Source of the DNA: Obelidium mucronatum
Lineage: Eukaryota > Chytridiomycota > Chytridiomycetes > Chytridiales > Chytriomycetaceae
DNA length: 39,014 nucleotides
NCBI GenBank assembly: GCA_025765595.1
Contig: JAIVFH010000251.1
Location: 1-39,014, forward strand
Direction: 5' to 3'
The notes beneath the pieces were generated by a model. It did not search any database and was not told the origin of the DNA. It saw only the letters and a program-made list of their open reading frames with translations. A program made the translations under genes and the position numbers. Below are positions 9,530-18,431 of this stretch, piece by piece (positions within the stretch are counted from its first letter, which is position 1; every line of letters starts with the position of its first letter).

Positions 9530-9855
9530 TGTCTATTGGTAACCCATACGAAGCCTACCAAATCGCTGGAGCCAGTATCCCACGTTACAGAGTTGAGTTG
9601 GATCGGTTTTGAAAACCACACAAAACACCATCAGCTAAACAAAAACCAAAGGTTGCCCTCGGTGTTTTTGCCACCTTCTTTGGTCTCTTTGTTGCCAACA
9701 AGACCTACAGCTCCTTCCAGCCACGTGCTCCAATTCTCTTTTCATCCAAGGAGGAAGAGAACTACGTAAAGAGATACATCCACCACGCCCACGAAGAGGC
9801 CCACAAGCCAAAGTTCATTAGAGAAACTTACCCAGGTCCATCTGGCCAGCTCTAA
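9530..9855 (+). CDS. ATP19: Mitochondrial F1Fo ATP synthase subunit k (Atp19-like)
   Basis: Exons 9530-9591 and 9652-9855 splice in frame (60-bp intron, donor GTTGAG). The product carries IAGASIPRY, a single membrane helix VALGVFATFFGLFVA, and APILFSSKEEENYVKRYI, which matches the fungal subunit k pattern of an IxGKxI start, a helix and a conserved SSKEEE(D/N)(F/Y)(I/V)K segment. Subunit k associates with the membrane sector and supports ATP synthase dimers. The first exon base is preceded by CAG, and the reading frame opens TG TCT ATT, so the initiator ATG is probably split by an intron (A|TG) with its first base in an unidentified upstream exon. That would give about 88 residues, longer than yeast's 68. 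A polyadenylation-like AATAAA lies near 9962. Confidence 0.75.
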
Positions 9856-10109
9856 ATCGTATTTGGATACATCTCTGATTAAAACTGTCTTTGATTCCCA
9901 CGTTTTGTTCTTTTGACAGTTGTCGAAGGACATACCCGTATGTGGTAGCTTCGATTAACTCAATAAATCGAAAGAAAAAACACATCCATTAACAACAGAA
10001 ACTTGATGTTTTTGTTTCAACCAATCAGATTTCGCGAGCAAATCCCTTGCAAATCCCATTCCTCTCGTCCCAGACCTTTCCTCCCCTCCGCCAGATTTCT
10101 TAAATCGCG

Positions 10110-10988
10110 ATGCACCCATCTCCATCTCTTGGCGCGTATAAACCGTTCGTGACAGAGTACAAGCTGTCGTTCAAAGACCCCACCCCGTTCATGAGAAAAA
10201 GCGGAAGCACGAAAAAACTGTCAAAGAAGGGATCCAGCAACAACAGGCAACAACACACCCCGGAGCCAGTAAACGCACCGGTTTATGTGGCAGCGACGCC
10301 TCGATCGGCTCCACAGGAACCAACAAATATTTTTGGACTCCCAGCCTTGACTTCGTCTGGTGGAGTCGTGGCGACGCGACAAGGGAATAACGCAGGGAGA
10401 AAGAGTAAAAGTACAAAGAATCTATGGGTAACACTGCGGCTTTCTATTGTTTTCTTTTGTTTGTGCTATACTCAAAAAGGGTATTCCTCGTGAACTCCTC
10501 GCATTTAGGCGCCTCCACCTCAACGAAACGGAATCGAATCCACATCTCTCACTCTTCCTGGAATGGTTGGAACTCACCATGAGGTTCCCTTTGACATTAA
10601 TTTGCCTCTGATAAAAACGTTTCGCCGGAGACGAGTTTTAAATCCAGTAGTGAAGTCCACGACTGCTCCACCAAAACATCGCTACAATATTATTTCTGGT
10701 TCGACCTTAATTCACCTGTCATTTAAATTTTCTGCTTAGTTTCCTAATAACCGAAACTTCGTATTTTGCAGGCGACGAGATAATGGGGGAACAATATTCA
10801 GGATATAAAGAAGGAAGACGTGCTGTTATTCAGACTTTTGCTCATATCGACATGACTACCAATGTAATTTCATTCCTCTCATATTAGTCAATCGATTAAA
10901 CCCGTTGATTTAGGCACGTACACCTGGATACAACATCATTTCTGCTCGGGATTATCTTACAGACGATATGGAGGCTCTCACAGTGTAG
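10110..10988 (+). CDS. Uncharacterised four-exon protein with two YNIIS motifs
   Basis: Exons 10110-10427, 10509-10698, 10772-10863 and 10914-10988, all with GT-AG introns of 50-81 bp and consistent phases, encode 224 residues. The N-terminal half is basic, polar and probably disordered (SGSTKKLSKKGSSNN). The C-terminal half contains VPFDINLPLIKTFRRRR, then HRYNIISGDEIMG and PGYNIISARDYL. The second copy of the YNIIS motif lies about 40 residues after the first, suggesting a short internal repeat, perhaps a protein-binding motif. No signal peptide or membrane helix. I do not recognise the family. Clean splicing and absence of frame breaks argue strongly that it is a real gene. Confidence 0.65.
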
Positions 10989-11216
10989 CACAATCTCATT
11001 GATCTTATTTTGTGCGTTGGGTCCTTCAAATTTCTTCACCGTCTATATACTCATGAGTCAATTAGAATTCCTTTTATTTCACCTTTAAAGTTTATTAAAA
11101 GAATATTGCTATAGGTAAACAAACACTTATTTAGTTCGAAGCTTAAACTTTCTGGCTTGCTTCGGTCGCAGCAGCCAACCAAATGCCTTGATCCTTTCCT
11201 TCCTCCATCTCAATAA
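10989..11216. other. Convergent intergenic region
   Basis: 228 bases between two converging genes, AT-rich, with no recognisable feature beyond possible 3' untranslated sequence on both sides. Confidence 0.5.
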
Positions 11217-12198
11217 CTAAGACCTCTTTCCATCCCCGCTGCTCCGCCCAGCACCATTTCGTTCTCCATCCTCACCAACAATCAATTCAACATCGTCGTA
11301 CACATCCAAGAACCCATGCTGTGACAAAGAAAAGTATGTACACATACTCTGGCGCAATGCTAAACAGGTACCACCACTTCTCGTCTCGAAACTCTGCCGG
11401 ATTCCAATTTCGGTATGTAATGTACACCATCTTGATGACCATCAAAAATGACTGGAAGCAAACAATCCACATCATTTTCTTCATCCTCGCCACATGGTTT
11501 GTAGGGATGTGTTCTTTGATTGTGATGGCGCGTGCAGTTTCGGATACTTGCAAAGAAAGTGTAAATGACAATCAGGAAGAGACCATTGAATCCGATTTCT
11601 CGGAGAACGATGTCGGTGGTAAAGTCTGAAACATTAGATCCAAATGGCTTGTTGAGAGTGTAGTCAATCACGAATGCTGTAACTGCGGTTTCAAACACGA
11701 CGAAGCAAATTGTAATGAGGATTCGGAGGCGGATGTAAGTTCGGTGTGAAAGTTCATAAATTAGGGTTGACCTAATTTTAATATTTTTCTAATCAGTTCA
11801 AACATTTCCAAAACGTAATCAGATTCTACTTACGCTTCAGCGACGTTAAAAGTGAGTACTTCAGCAAGCGGCATAAATCCAATGGAGAGAACTATCTGTG
11901 TGCTTTTGTACGTCTCGTAACTCTGACCATTTGAATCCGTCAAAGCGAAACCACGCATTGCGAATGCAGCAAGGCGAAAGAGACACCATATCAAGAGGTA
12001 CAGATATACAGATTTTGTGTGTTTGGTTTTTGCAAAGAATACCAAGTTTCGGATAAGAGCAAGTGTCGTGACAACGGATAAGACCATGAAGGTGTATGCG
12101 GTGAAATGGGAATCCCAAGAAGCCAGTCGGGGCCAGTCTGGAATGTATCCAGGTGGGAACATGGGTCGTTCTGTTGAGTTCGTAGAGGCCATGTGCAA
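11217..12198 (-). pseudogene. Multi-pass membrane protein, paralogue 2, with two single-base frame breaks
   Basis: Exon 1 (12198-11834) and exon 2 (from 11771) use the same intron position as the paralogue at 4747-5834, and the proteins are closely similar (PPGYIPDWPRLASWDS; STLIYELSHRTYIRLRILI; RMKKMMWIVC). Relative to the paralogue, one extra base near 11552 (ASIRN to ARAIT) and one near 11333 (before HGFLDVYDDVE) must be skipped. With both corrections the protein extends to a stop at 11217 with the same acidic tail (VGEDGE). It may be a functional gene with assembly errors or a recently inactivated duplicate. Confidence 0.6.
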
Positions 12199-12448
12199 GT
12201 TTTTTAACGCTAAAAAGATAAGACGTAATGGATCACTTCTTTTTATGCGCGTGTGTAATCAGAAAAATGTCATTTGTAATTTAACAAAGTTTGTTGCATT
12301 TGTCAGCTTAACCAACACGTTACACCAAACTACGATAACAGTTTGCATTTGTCAGCTGCGCGTTTAGTTTCAAATCTAATTCAAATGCGGGCTGTCCGTA
12401 AGTAAAGGCAGTCTTTTGCTTGTTCTTGGACAGAAATATCACACAATC
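12199..12448. other. Divergent intergenic region
   Basis: 250 bases between divergent starts. It contains a short direct repeat of TTTGTCAGCT(TAA/GCG) near 12300 and 12350 but no recognisable regulatory element. Confidence 0.4.
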
Positions 12449-13532
12449 ATGCCAAACACCAAAGTTCTCTTCAGAGCAATTCCGAATGGACCCGCCACAA
12501 AAGACGCCTTCGATGTAGTTCGCGATGAGCATTTCGATGTCAGCACTCAAGAGCTTGGCCCCGACTCTATCTTGGTTAAGGTGCGAGTAAGCTGTAATTG
12601 ATGATGGCGCCTAACCAACCTTTGTCCAGACCACGTGGCTCTCTCTCGACCCATACATGCGCGGGCGTATGCGCAAGCCTGAAGTCCAGTCGTACTCTCC
12701 AGCTTTCGCCATTGGTCAACCGATGGGTGGGCACGGTGTTGGTGTGGTTTTGAAGTCGACATCAAACAAATACAAGGAAGGAGACGCGATCCTTGGATTT
12801 TTGCCTTGGGTAAACCTTATTTATTTTTATTATTTAGTTATTTCATCTCTAACGATTCACTGGGAAACAGGTCGAATATGCAGTTTTGCCGGCTGCACAG
12901 GTCAATCGCGTCATCAACAAACCCCAAGACCCAATCCTTCCCAACGAGACGTGGCTTGGACTTCTTGGAATGCCATCTTTTACTGCATATGCTGGTCTCA
13001 TTGTCATCGCGAAACCAAAAGCCGGTGAAACTTTGTTTGTTTCAGCTGCAGCTGGGTGAGTATTTGAATCTATCTATTGAAAGACCTTCCTAATATCTTT
13101 TTCCTCATAACAGGGCAGTTGGACAAGTTGTTGGGCAAATCGGAAAACGTCTCGGCCTTCGTGTTGTTGGTTCCTGTGGTACAGATGATAAAGTCGAATA
13201 CCTCATCAACAAACTAGGATTCGATGCAGCCTTCAACTACAACAAGCACAATATACATGCAAAGCTTTCAGAGCTCTGCCCCAAAGGAATCGACATTTAC
13301 TTTGAGAACGTGGGAGGAGAGACTTTGGATGCAGTTCTCCAATTGATGAATGTTCATGGCAGGATTCCTGTGTGTGGAATGATTTCTCAGTATAACGGAG
13401 CGGGTGACGGAATCAAGAACTTACTGTCGGTCATACCAAAGCGGATTTTGATTCAGGGGTTCCTACAGAGTGATTATGTTGCTGAGCATCACGAAGAGTT
13501 TTTAAAGTGGATGTTTGCTAATGCGATGGATG
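12449..13532 (+). pseudogene. 5' part (four exons) of a medium-chain NADP-dependent oxidoreductase, interrupted by a copia element
   Basis: Exons 12449-12580 (or 12586), 12630-12809, 12871-13055 and 13114-13532 encode an MDR-superfamily enzyme of the zinc-free 2-alkenal/prostaglandin reductase type. Markers are LSLDPYMRGRM, GMPSFTAYAGL, the Rossmann loop SAAAGAVGQVVGQIGKRLG, FDAAFNYNK, GIDIYFENVGGE and GRIPVCGMISQYN. These enzymes reduce alpha,beta-unsaturated carbonyls with NADPH. The frame runs into the LTR at 13533 and stops at 13552. The missing end lies 5.1 kb away at 18671-18780; the two parts join in frame after one copy of the 5-bp duplication is removed (about 341 residues). Intron 1 has a CTAAC branch site. 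No other damage, so inactivation is recent. Confidence 0.9.
13528..13532 (+). repeat. Target-site duplication GGATG, left
   Basis: The gene read ATG GAT GGA TCG before insertion. The five bases GGATG are present on both sides of the element, at 13528-13532 and 18666-18670, as expected of copia integrase. Confidence 0.92.
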
Positions 13533-13766
13533 CGTGTAATCTCTTGTACTGATGATTTGGAACACAAAATGTTTTTATTTAATAAACTGATATTGATAAA
13601 CATGAAGTGATTTGTTGCGAAGTACACACCTGATGATTTGGAACACAAAGTGTTATCTGTCCCAAATCACCAAGATTTTCGATTTGTACCAATTTTCCGA
13701 TAAGTTCCGAATCGCGCCGAGAAGGCGTTTTCACTATGGCGCTTCCAGAACTCATGGAAGTCCACG
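13533..13766 (-). repeat. 3' LTR of the copia element
   Basis: 234 bp. In plus orientation it starts CGTGTAATCTC and ends GAAGTCCACG, so both outer dinucleotides are CG instead of TG/CA. It contains an internal direct repeat of a ~24-bp TGATGATTTGGAACACAAA block, spaced about 80 bp. On the minus strand an AATAAA polyadenylation-like signal is present. The end of the pol frame (stop at 13667) lies inside it. Confidence 0.93.
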
Positions 13767-15724
13767 CTCCCCTTGAACAGGCCCATCTCGCGCGTGAAAT
13801 CTCCATGCTTACTTTTACCCAGACCTTTTGTCATCACATCCGCCACATTTCTTGACGTGTGAATCTTCCTCACTTCGATGACTCCCCTCTTTACCATACA
13901 CCTCAGCATCATGTATTTTGTATCCATGTGTTTCGTCTTGTGTCTGTCCGCCCCTTCCTGCGTATTTCTCACAGCTCCAGCATTGTCGCAGTGAAGCACC
14001 GTTGGCTTCGGTTGTGGGAATCCAAGCCATTCCATGACGTTCCTCCCCCATTCCGCAATCTTCCCACCGCTTGCAAGTGCCAACGTCTCCGACGCTACTG
14101 TTGAGTCTGTTACAATTTCCTGACTTTTCGACACCGGAGCTATGGCTGCGCCGGCCAGCATCATGACAATTCCTGTTGTTGATTTTCTCGTGACCTTGTT
14201 TCCGGCTAAGTTCGCGTCACTGAATACTTCCAGTATCATGTCCGTGTCAGCCTTGAAGTACAGTTTTGTTGTGTTGGAGCCGTTCAAGTACTGAAGTAGA
14301 TGTTGGGCCGCCGCCCAGTGGATCCTGTTGGGGTTATTGGCGTAGGAGCACATTCTGCCTAGAGTTTCAATGATGTCCGCTCTGGTGAGGCATGCGAATC
14401 GTAGCAGTCCCAGTAGTCTCATCCATCTCCCCTCGAAGAACGCAATGTCCTCACTTGGAGTTGGTTGGTCCGTATCGAAAGTGTCTTCCAATTTTGAGTT
14501 CCATGGAGTCGATCTTGAAATTGGCTTGTTTCCCGAAAAATATTTTTCTTCCAGAAATTCATCGATGATGCTTTGAATGTATACCGTCTGGTCCATGGTA
14601 GAGTACCCCTTGTAGTATTCGCAGTTGATTCCAGCCCACATTCCGATACCCTCTTGCCACTTCACTTCGACTTTTGTAGCTAACCATTTCCAAAACTCTA
14701 GGGTGTCTTCCTGAAATTTGCAGCCAAGCTTTCCGTCGTCAGAGTGCCAAAGTGTGTACATGATTCCTCCGGTCTTTTTTGATGTGGCTTTGAAGAGACA
14801 CGGCGAGCCGGGGCACTCTTCAAATCCATATTCGGTGAGGAACTCGTTTCTAAGACACTCCCAGAGGTAAGCCCCTTGTTTGAGGCCGTAAATTCCTTTT
14901 AAGGCTAACAACACTTTTCCTTTGTCCTCTTCTCCTAGTTGCATTCCTTGAGGGATTCTGATGTGGATTACTTTGTCGATATCCGAGTTGTGGTAAGCAC
15001 CTTTTACATCCCCTTTCGACATGTGGAGACCAAGATGCGTGCAAATGGCTTGGAATATTTTTGCTGACTCGTGGTATGGAGTTGATGCGAAAACCTTGTC
15101 GTATTCGCTGGAGAGTTGTTTTGAACCGTTGATGACCAGTCGCGCCTTCTTCTTCTTCGCCCCCGTGCTTTCATCCACCTTAATTTTTAATACCCAAATT
15201 GTATTTAACAGGTGCTGTCCTGCTTCGGCTTCGACGAGTTTCCAAGATGCCTTTTCCGTGAATTGGTCCAGTTCCTCATTGATTGCCGCCACCCACTCTT
15301 TGTCCTTTAAGGCTTCTTTGATGTTCTTTGGTCCATCGATGGTTCCGAAAGCAAGGCCTCTTTTCAGGGCTATGAAAGCTAAGAAAGTTGGTTCGTGAAT
15401 CATGTATCCAGTGTCGTCATCGAGTCTCGCAAGTCCAGCAAAGAGGGCTAGTCGGTTTGGTGGCTTTGATTCTCTTGGTGACCGTCTTGGTGGCGTTTGA
15501 GGAGTTGGAGGTGGAGAGTTAGCGTTGCTGGGGTCTAACGATGGCAGAGAGGTGGTGCTTGGGGATTCGCTACAGACAGAGGATGTTTCCAACATGTCTT
15601 CATCTTGGGGTTCATAGTTCGAGCTGGAGTCGTCCTGGTAGGTTTCCATGCTTTCGTCTTGGGTATCCTCCCCATGGTTTTGGATAATGCGTTCCAGCTC
15701 CGCTACGCTCCTCTCAATGTCCAT
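13667..15724 (-). CDS. Copia ORF2: reverse transcriptase and RNase H (685 aa)
   Basis: Starts with an acidic, Ser/Pro-rich linker, then RT: KKKARLVINGSKQ, GDVKGAYHNSDIDK (first catalytic Asp), GIYGLKQGAYLWE and the active-site box LWHSDDGKLG at 327-330, where most copia elements have YVDD; both aspartates are retained. RNase H follows with EVFSDANLAGNK (D503), VASETLAL (E546), LHCDNAGAV (D580) and HKTKHMD. It overlaps ORF1 by 11 bases (ATGGACATTGA). The +1 frame is open upstream through the A7 run, so it could be joined by +1 frameshift, by reinitiation, or be an indel. It ends inside the 3' LTR. Confidence 0.9.
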   Translation of the reverse strand: MDIERSVAELERIIQNHGEDTQDESMETYQDDSSSNYEPQDEDMLETSSVCSESPSTTSLPSLDPSNANSPPPTPQTPPRRSPRESKPPNRLALFAGLARLDDDTGYMIHEPTFLAFIALKRGLAFGTIDGPKNIKEALKDKEWVAAINEELDQFTEKASWKLVEAEAGQHLLNTIWVLKIKVDESTGAKKKKARLVINGSKQLSSEYDKVFASTPYHESAKIFQAICTHLGLHMSKGDVKGAYHNSDIDKVIHIRIPQGMQLGEEDKGKVLLALKGIYGLKQGAYLWECLRNEFLTEYGFEECPGSPCLFKATSKKTGGIMYTLWHSDDGKLGCKFQEDTLEFWKWLATKVEVKWQEGIGMWAGINCEYYKGYSTMDQTVYIQSIIDEFLEEKYFSGNKPISRSTPWNSKLEDTFDTDQPTPSEDIAFFEGRWMRLLGLLRFACLTRADIIETLGRMCSYANNPNRIHWAAAQHLLQYLNGSNTTKLYFKADTDMILEVFSDANLAGNKVTRKSTTGIVMMLAGAAIAPVSKSQEIVTDSTVASETLALASGGKIAEWGRNVMEWLGFPQPKPTVLHCDNAGAVRNTQEGADRHKTKHMDTKYMMLRCMVKRGVIEVRKIHTSRNVADVMTKGLGKSKHGDFTREMGLFKGSVDFHEFWKRHSENAFSARFGTYRKIGTNRKSW
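13767..13774 (-). other. Polypurine tract of the copia element
   Basis: On the minus strand AAGGGGAG lies directly before the LTR start CGTGGACTTCC. Its exact adjacency independently supports the unusual CG terminal dinucleotide. Confidence 0.8.
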
Positions 15725-18377
15725 GTCCTCGGATCTGTCTTCTTCTTTCTTCTTTTTTTGATATGGTATCCTTCACGTTGACGAAGTCTTCGTCTTCATC
15801 CCGCCCTTCGTTGTCGTGATGATTGTTGTATTGAGTTAACTGAATCTTTTCCATAGATGTCTTCGGGTTCTCGACGTCGAATTGGTTCTCGACAAAGAAT
15901 ACGTCTCTGCTAATCACCGTGCTGTTGTCTTCGAAAAGGATTCTGTATCCCCGTTGTGTGTTTGCTTGCCCGTCAGGATAGGCGTAGGATATGAAGCGTC
16001 CTCTCCTTGCTCGATCTTGGGTTTTCCCGCCTCCTGGAATGAAAGGATACGCCAAGCATCCAGGGACTCGGAGATCTGATACTGTTGGCTTGCGTTTGAA
16101 TGTCATTTCGTACGGGGTGAGTGGCATTGATGAGTGTTTTGATCTGTTCCAAACGTGACATTTGCACTCCAGTAGATCCGGCCATAGGTCCCTTGGCATT
16201 TTTGTTTCAGATAGAGTCGCTCTGACTCCGTCCATTGCAGTTCGAAACCAGCCGTCAATTTCTCCATGTTGGTTGTGAGCGCCAGTGGAGGTTGTTATCA
16301 GCCGGATCCCTGCTTCATGGCATGCGTCTTTCAACGTTGATCCCGTGAAGTTGCTACCTTGGTCAGAGTATATTTCTTGCAGTTTTTCGCCAGTGGTTCT
16401 TTCTAACATGTCTTTTACCCATAGGATAATGCTGCTGGCTTCCTCCATCTTCATGGAGAATAGTTTGAACATCAGTCTCAGTTGAGTCCGGTGGACGTTC
16501 ACTCCTAGGTAACCAATGACTCCGCCTCTTCCTATTCTTGTCATGCCATCTTCCCCTTTTCCTGGGAAACCCACGTCCATTGATATTTGAGATAGAATGT
16601 TTCCGTCTCTTGGTTTCTTTTTGTTGTATGGTTGCTGATGGCTTTTTCCTAGGACACAGTCTTCGCAGAAAAAATCCTTGATGGTCTTCGGTCCGTCGAT
16701 TTTGAGCCCATGCACTACTTTCGAAGTTTCTATTATCTGGTCCGGTGATGCGTGCATGAATCTTGAGTGCCACAGTTGGATACTCTTTTCGCTGGGGATT
16801 CCCTTCCCTATGAAGGCTTTTGCTAGTAGTGCTTGGTCAGCAGGTATGGTGTTGATTTTCCACGTTCCGTCTTCTTCGTCGACACTCTTTAGTATTTTGT
16901 GTGGACCTGACAAATCCAGACGGCCGATTGCTACCTTTTTGTCGATGTGGTTGAACCAGACGTCATAGCCCTTTTTTAAAAGGTCAATGACTGCGATGAG
17001 AGTTGCTGGTGCTTCGGGGACTAGCTGTATTTGATCAACCTCGAATTCTCCAAAATTCATGGACCCTTGGATTCCGGCGCTCTGGATGTTGGTGCCTGAC
17101 GCTGTTTCGTAGGCTATTGTTGGTCCTGTCTCCTTGTTGGACAGTTGGTTTTTGTCGCCCGTCATGGATTTACTGCATGCTGAGTCGAGGTATGCCGGAG
17201 ACTTGTTTTTTGAAACTGGAGCAGAGATGTAAGCGGACATCGTAGCTTTCGCCACCTTTATTTGGGCTCCGTTCAACACCTTCCCATCCTTTTCCTTCAC
17301 TAATTTTTCAACATCCAGGCTTGTGAATGGTTTCTCCAAGACGATTATGGCATATGTTCCGCCGGATTTCTTGGACACTGCGACAAAAGAATCTTCAGCG
17401 AGTTTGGTTGGCTTGAATAATTCCGCAACTTGTTGGATTGATGTTCCGCTAGCCAGTTTTGTGATCACTAGTTGAGCTGGTTTTCTGTCTGATGGGATTG
17501 GTCGCGGCTGTCGAGGTTTGTTGCTCTCTTCAAATCTGGCAGCCATTGCTTTCACTAATTCCATCATAACGGCCACGTTGGGGTCGGTTTGTTGAGTCGC
17601 CGCTGCCGCTATGGCTTGGACTGGTTGTGCAAGTTTTTCTTCTTCCCTGGCAGCGATAACCGATAAAACACGGGCGAATGCCTTGTAGTCGTCTGGAGGA
17701 CATCCGGTGAGTTGAGTTCTCATGTTGTCCCTTTGTCCATGGTCTTCAATTCCGTAAACTAGGGTGTAACCGCATTCCTTGTTCCAATTTTCATCATCGG
17801 GCTGGCCTAGTTCTTGTGCCTTGAGCTTCAGAAGGTTGAATCTGGTGAACCATTGGTACTTGGATTCGTGAGAGTGTTTCTTGGCTGTGGAAACATCTCT
17901 TCTCGCCTTGGAAAGAGCTTGGCCGGGGTTGAATGCTATGGTAGCTGCAAGAGCATCGAATCTCGCTTTGATTGACCCAGTGGCAGAGTTGTAGGAAGCA
18001 AGTAGTGTGGCATCAAGGTGAGGAGTTACTATTTCGTTTATCTTTGATGACACTTCATTCCAGGTCGAGAATGCTTCGAAGTATTTGTCTTCGTTGAAAC
18101 TATTGCCGGCATTGAAGGTTGGGTCGTCTTCCGAAGGCTCAGGGATTTCGTAGACGATGAAATCTGAGTACAGACGGATTGTTTTTGTGGATTGAAATTC
18201 AGCTCCACTGTTGTCGAAAGAGATAATTGTTGGTTTGTAGTAGTACGCTTTTTCAAGCTTGTTCTTGTTGACTGCAGATCTAACGCTTGCAAGCCAGGAA
18301 ACTGAATGGTAGCTCTTGTTCTGGGTCGTGAGTGGTTCGAAGCTTTGTCCTCTCTTGAGGATATAGGTCGTAGCCAT
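15714..18377 (-). CDS. Copia ORF1: Gag with RRM-like domain, protease, integrase (887 aa)
   Basis: Residues 1-290 are a copia-type Gag (KYQWFTRFNLLKLKAQEL region). At about 302-377, where a CCHC knuckle normally follows, lies a beta-alpha-beta-beta-alpha-beta pattern like an RRM: LVITKL as RNP2, an SIQQVAELF helix, GGTYAIIVLE as RNP1, a VEKLVKEKDGK helix, and IKVAKA. No CX2CX4HX4C is present anywhere. The protease has YLDSACSKSMTG (D-S-A near 398). The gag-pre-integrase zinc site is LWHSRFMHAS with CEDCVLGK. The integrase D-D-E triad is at D601 (ISMDVGF), D672 (YSDQGSNF) and E706 (HGEIDGWF). The frame ends shortly after an A7 run, where the RT frame takes over by a +1 step. Confidence 0.9.
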   Translation of the reverse strand: MATTYILKRGQSFEPLTTQNKSYHSVSWLASVRSAVNKNKLEKAYYYKPTIISFDNSGAEFQSTKTIRLYSDFIVYEIPEPSEDDPTFNAGNSFNEDKYFEAFSTWNEVSSKINEIVTPHLDATLLASYNSATGSIKARFDALAATIAFNPGQALSKARRDVSTAKKHSHESKYQWFTRFNLLKLKAQELGQPDDENWNKECGYTLVYGIEDHGQRDNMRTQLTGCPPDDYKAFARVLSVIAAREEEKLAQPVQAIAAAATQQTDPNVAVMMELVKAMAARFEESNKPRQPRPIPSDRKPAQLVITKLASGTSIQQVAELFKPTKLAEDSFVAVSKKSGGTYAIIVLEKPFTSLDVEKLVKEKDGKVLNGAQIKVAKATMSAYISAPVSKNKSPAYLDSACSKSMTGDKNQLSNKETGPTIAYETASGTNIQSAGIQGSMNFGEFEVDQIQLVPEAPATLIAVIDLLKKGYDVWFNHIDKKVAIGRLDLSGPHKILKSVDEEDGTWKINTIPADQALLAKAFIGKGIPSEKSIQLWHSRFMHASPDQIIETSKVVHGLKIDGPKTIKDFFCEDCVLGKSHQQPYNKKKPRDGNILSQISMDVGFPGKGEDGMTRIGRGGVIGYLGVNVHRTQLRLMFKLFSMKMEEASSIILWVKDMLERTTGEKLQEIYSDQGSNFTGSTLKDACHEAGIRLITTSTGAHNQHGEIDGWFRTAMDGVRATLSETKMPRDLWPDLLECKCHVWNRSKHSSMPLTPYEMTFKRKPTVSDLRVPGCLAYPFIPGGGKTQDRARRGRFISYAYPDGQANTQRGYRILFEDNSTVISRDVFFVENQFDVENPKTSMEKIQLTQYNNHHDNEGRDEDEDFVNVKDTISKKEERRRQIRGHGH

Positions 18378-18412
18378 TGTTTTCTCTTTTCGTTTTTCTT
18401 ATCGCTCAATGG

Positions 18413-18431
18413 AGGGTTAAGACTCCTAATC
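18413..18431 (-). other. Probable primer-binding site (half-tRNA type)
   Basis: The bases directly inside the 5' LTR complement a primer ending ...AAGACTCCTAATC-3'. CTCCTAA is the anticodon loop of tRNA-Arg(CCU) with anticodon CCU. A PBS matching an anticodon-arm fragment rather than a CCA end is known for Drosophila copia, which uses a 5' half of initiator tRNA-Met. Only about a dozen bases can be judged by eye, so identity of the tRNA is tentative. Confidence 0.45.

Noticed and set aside
13310..13552. A naturally short oxidoreductase ending DACNLLY
   Set aside because: The last residues come from the LTR; the true C-terminus is present in frame at 18671-18780.
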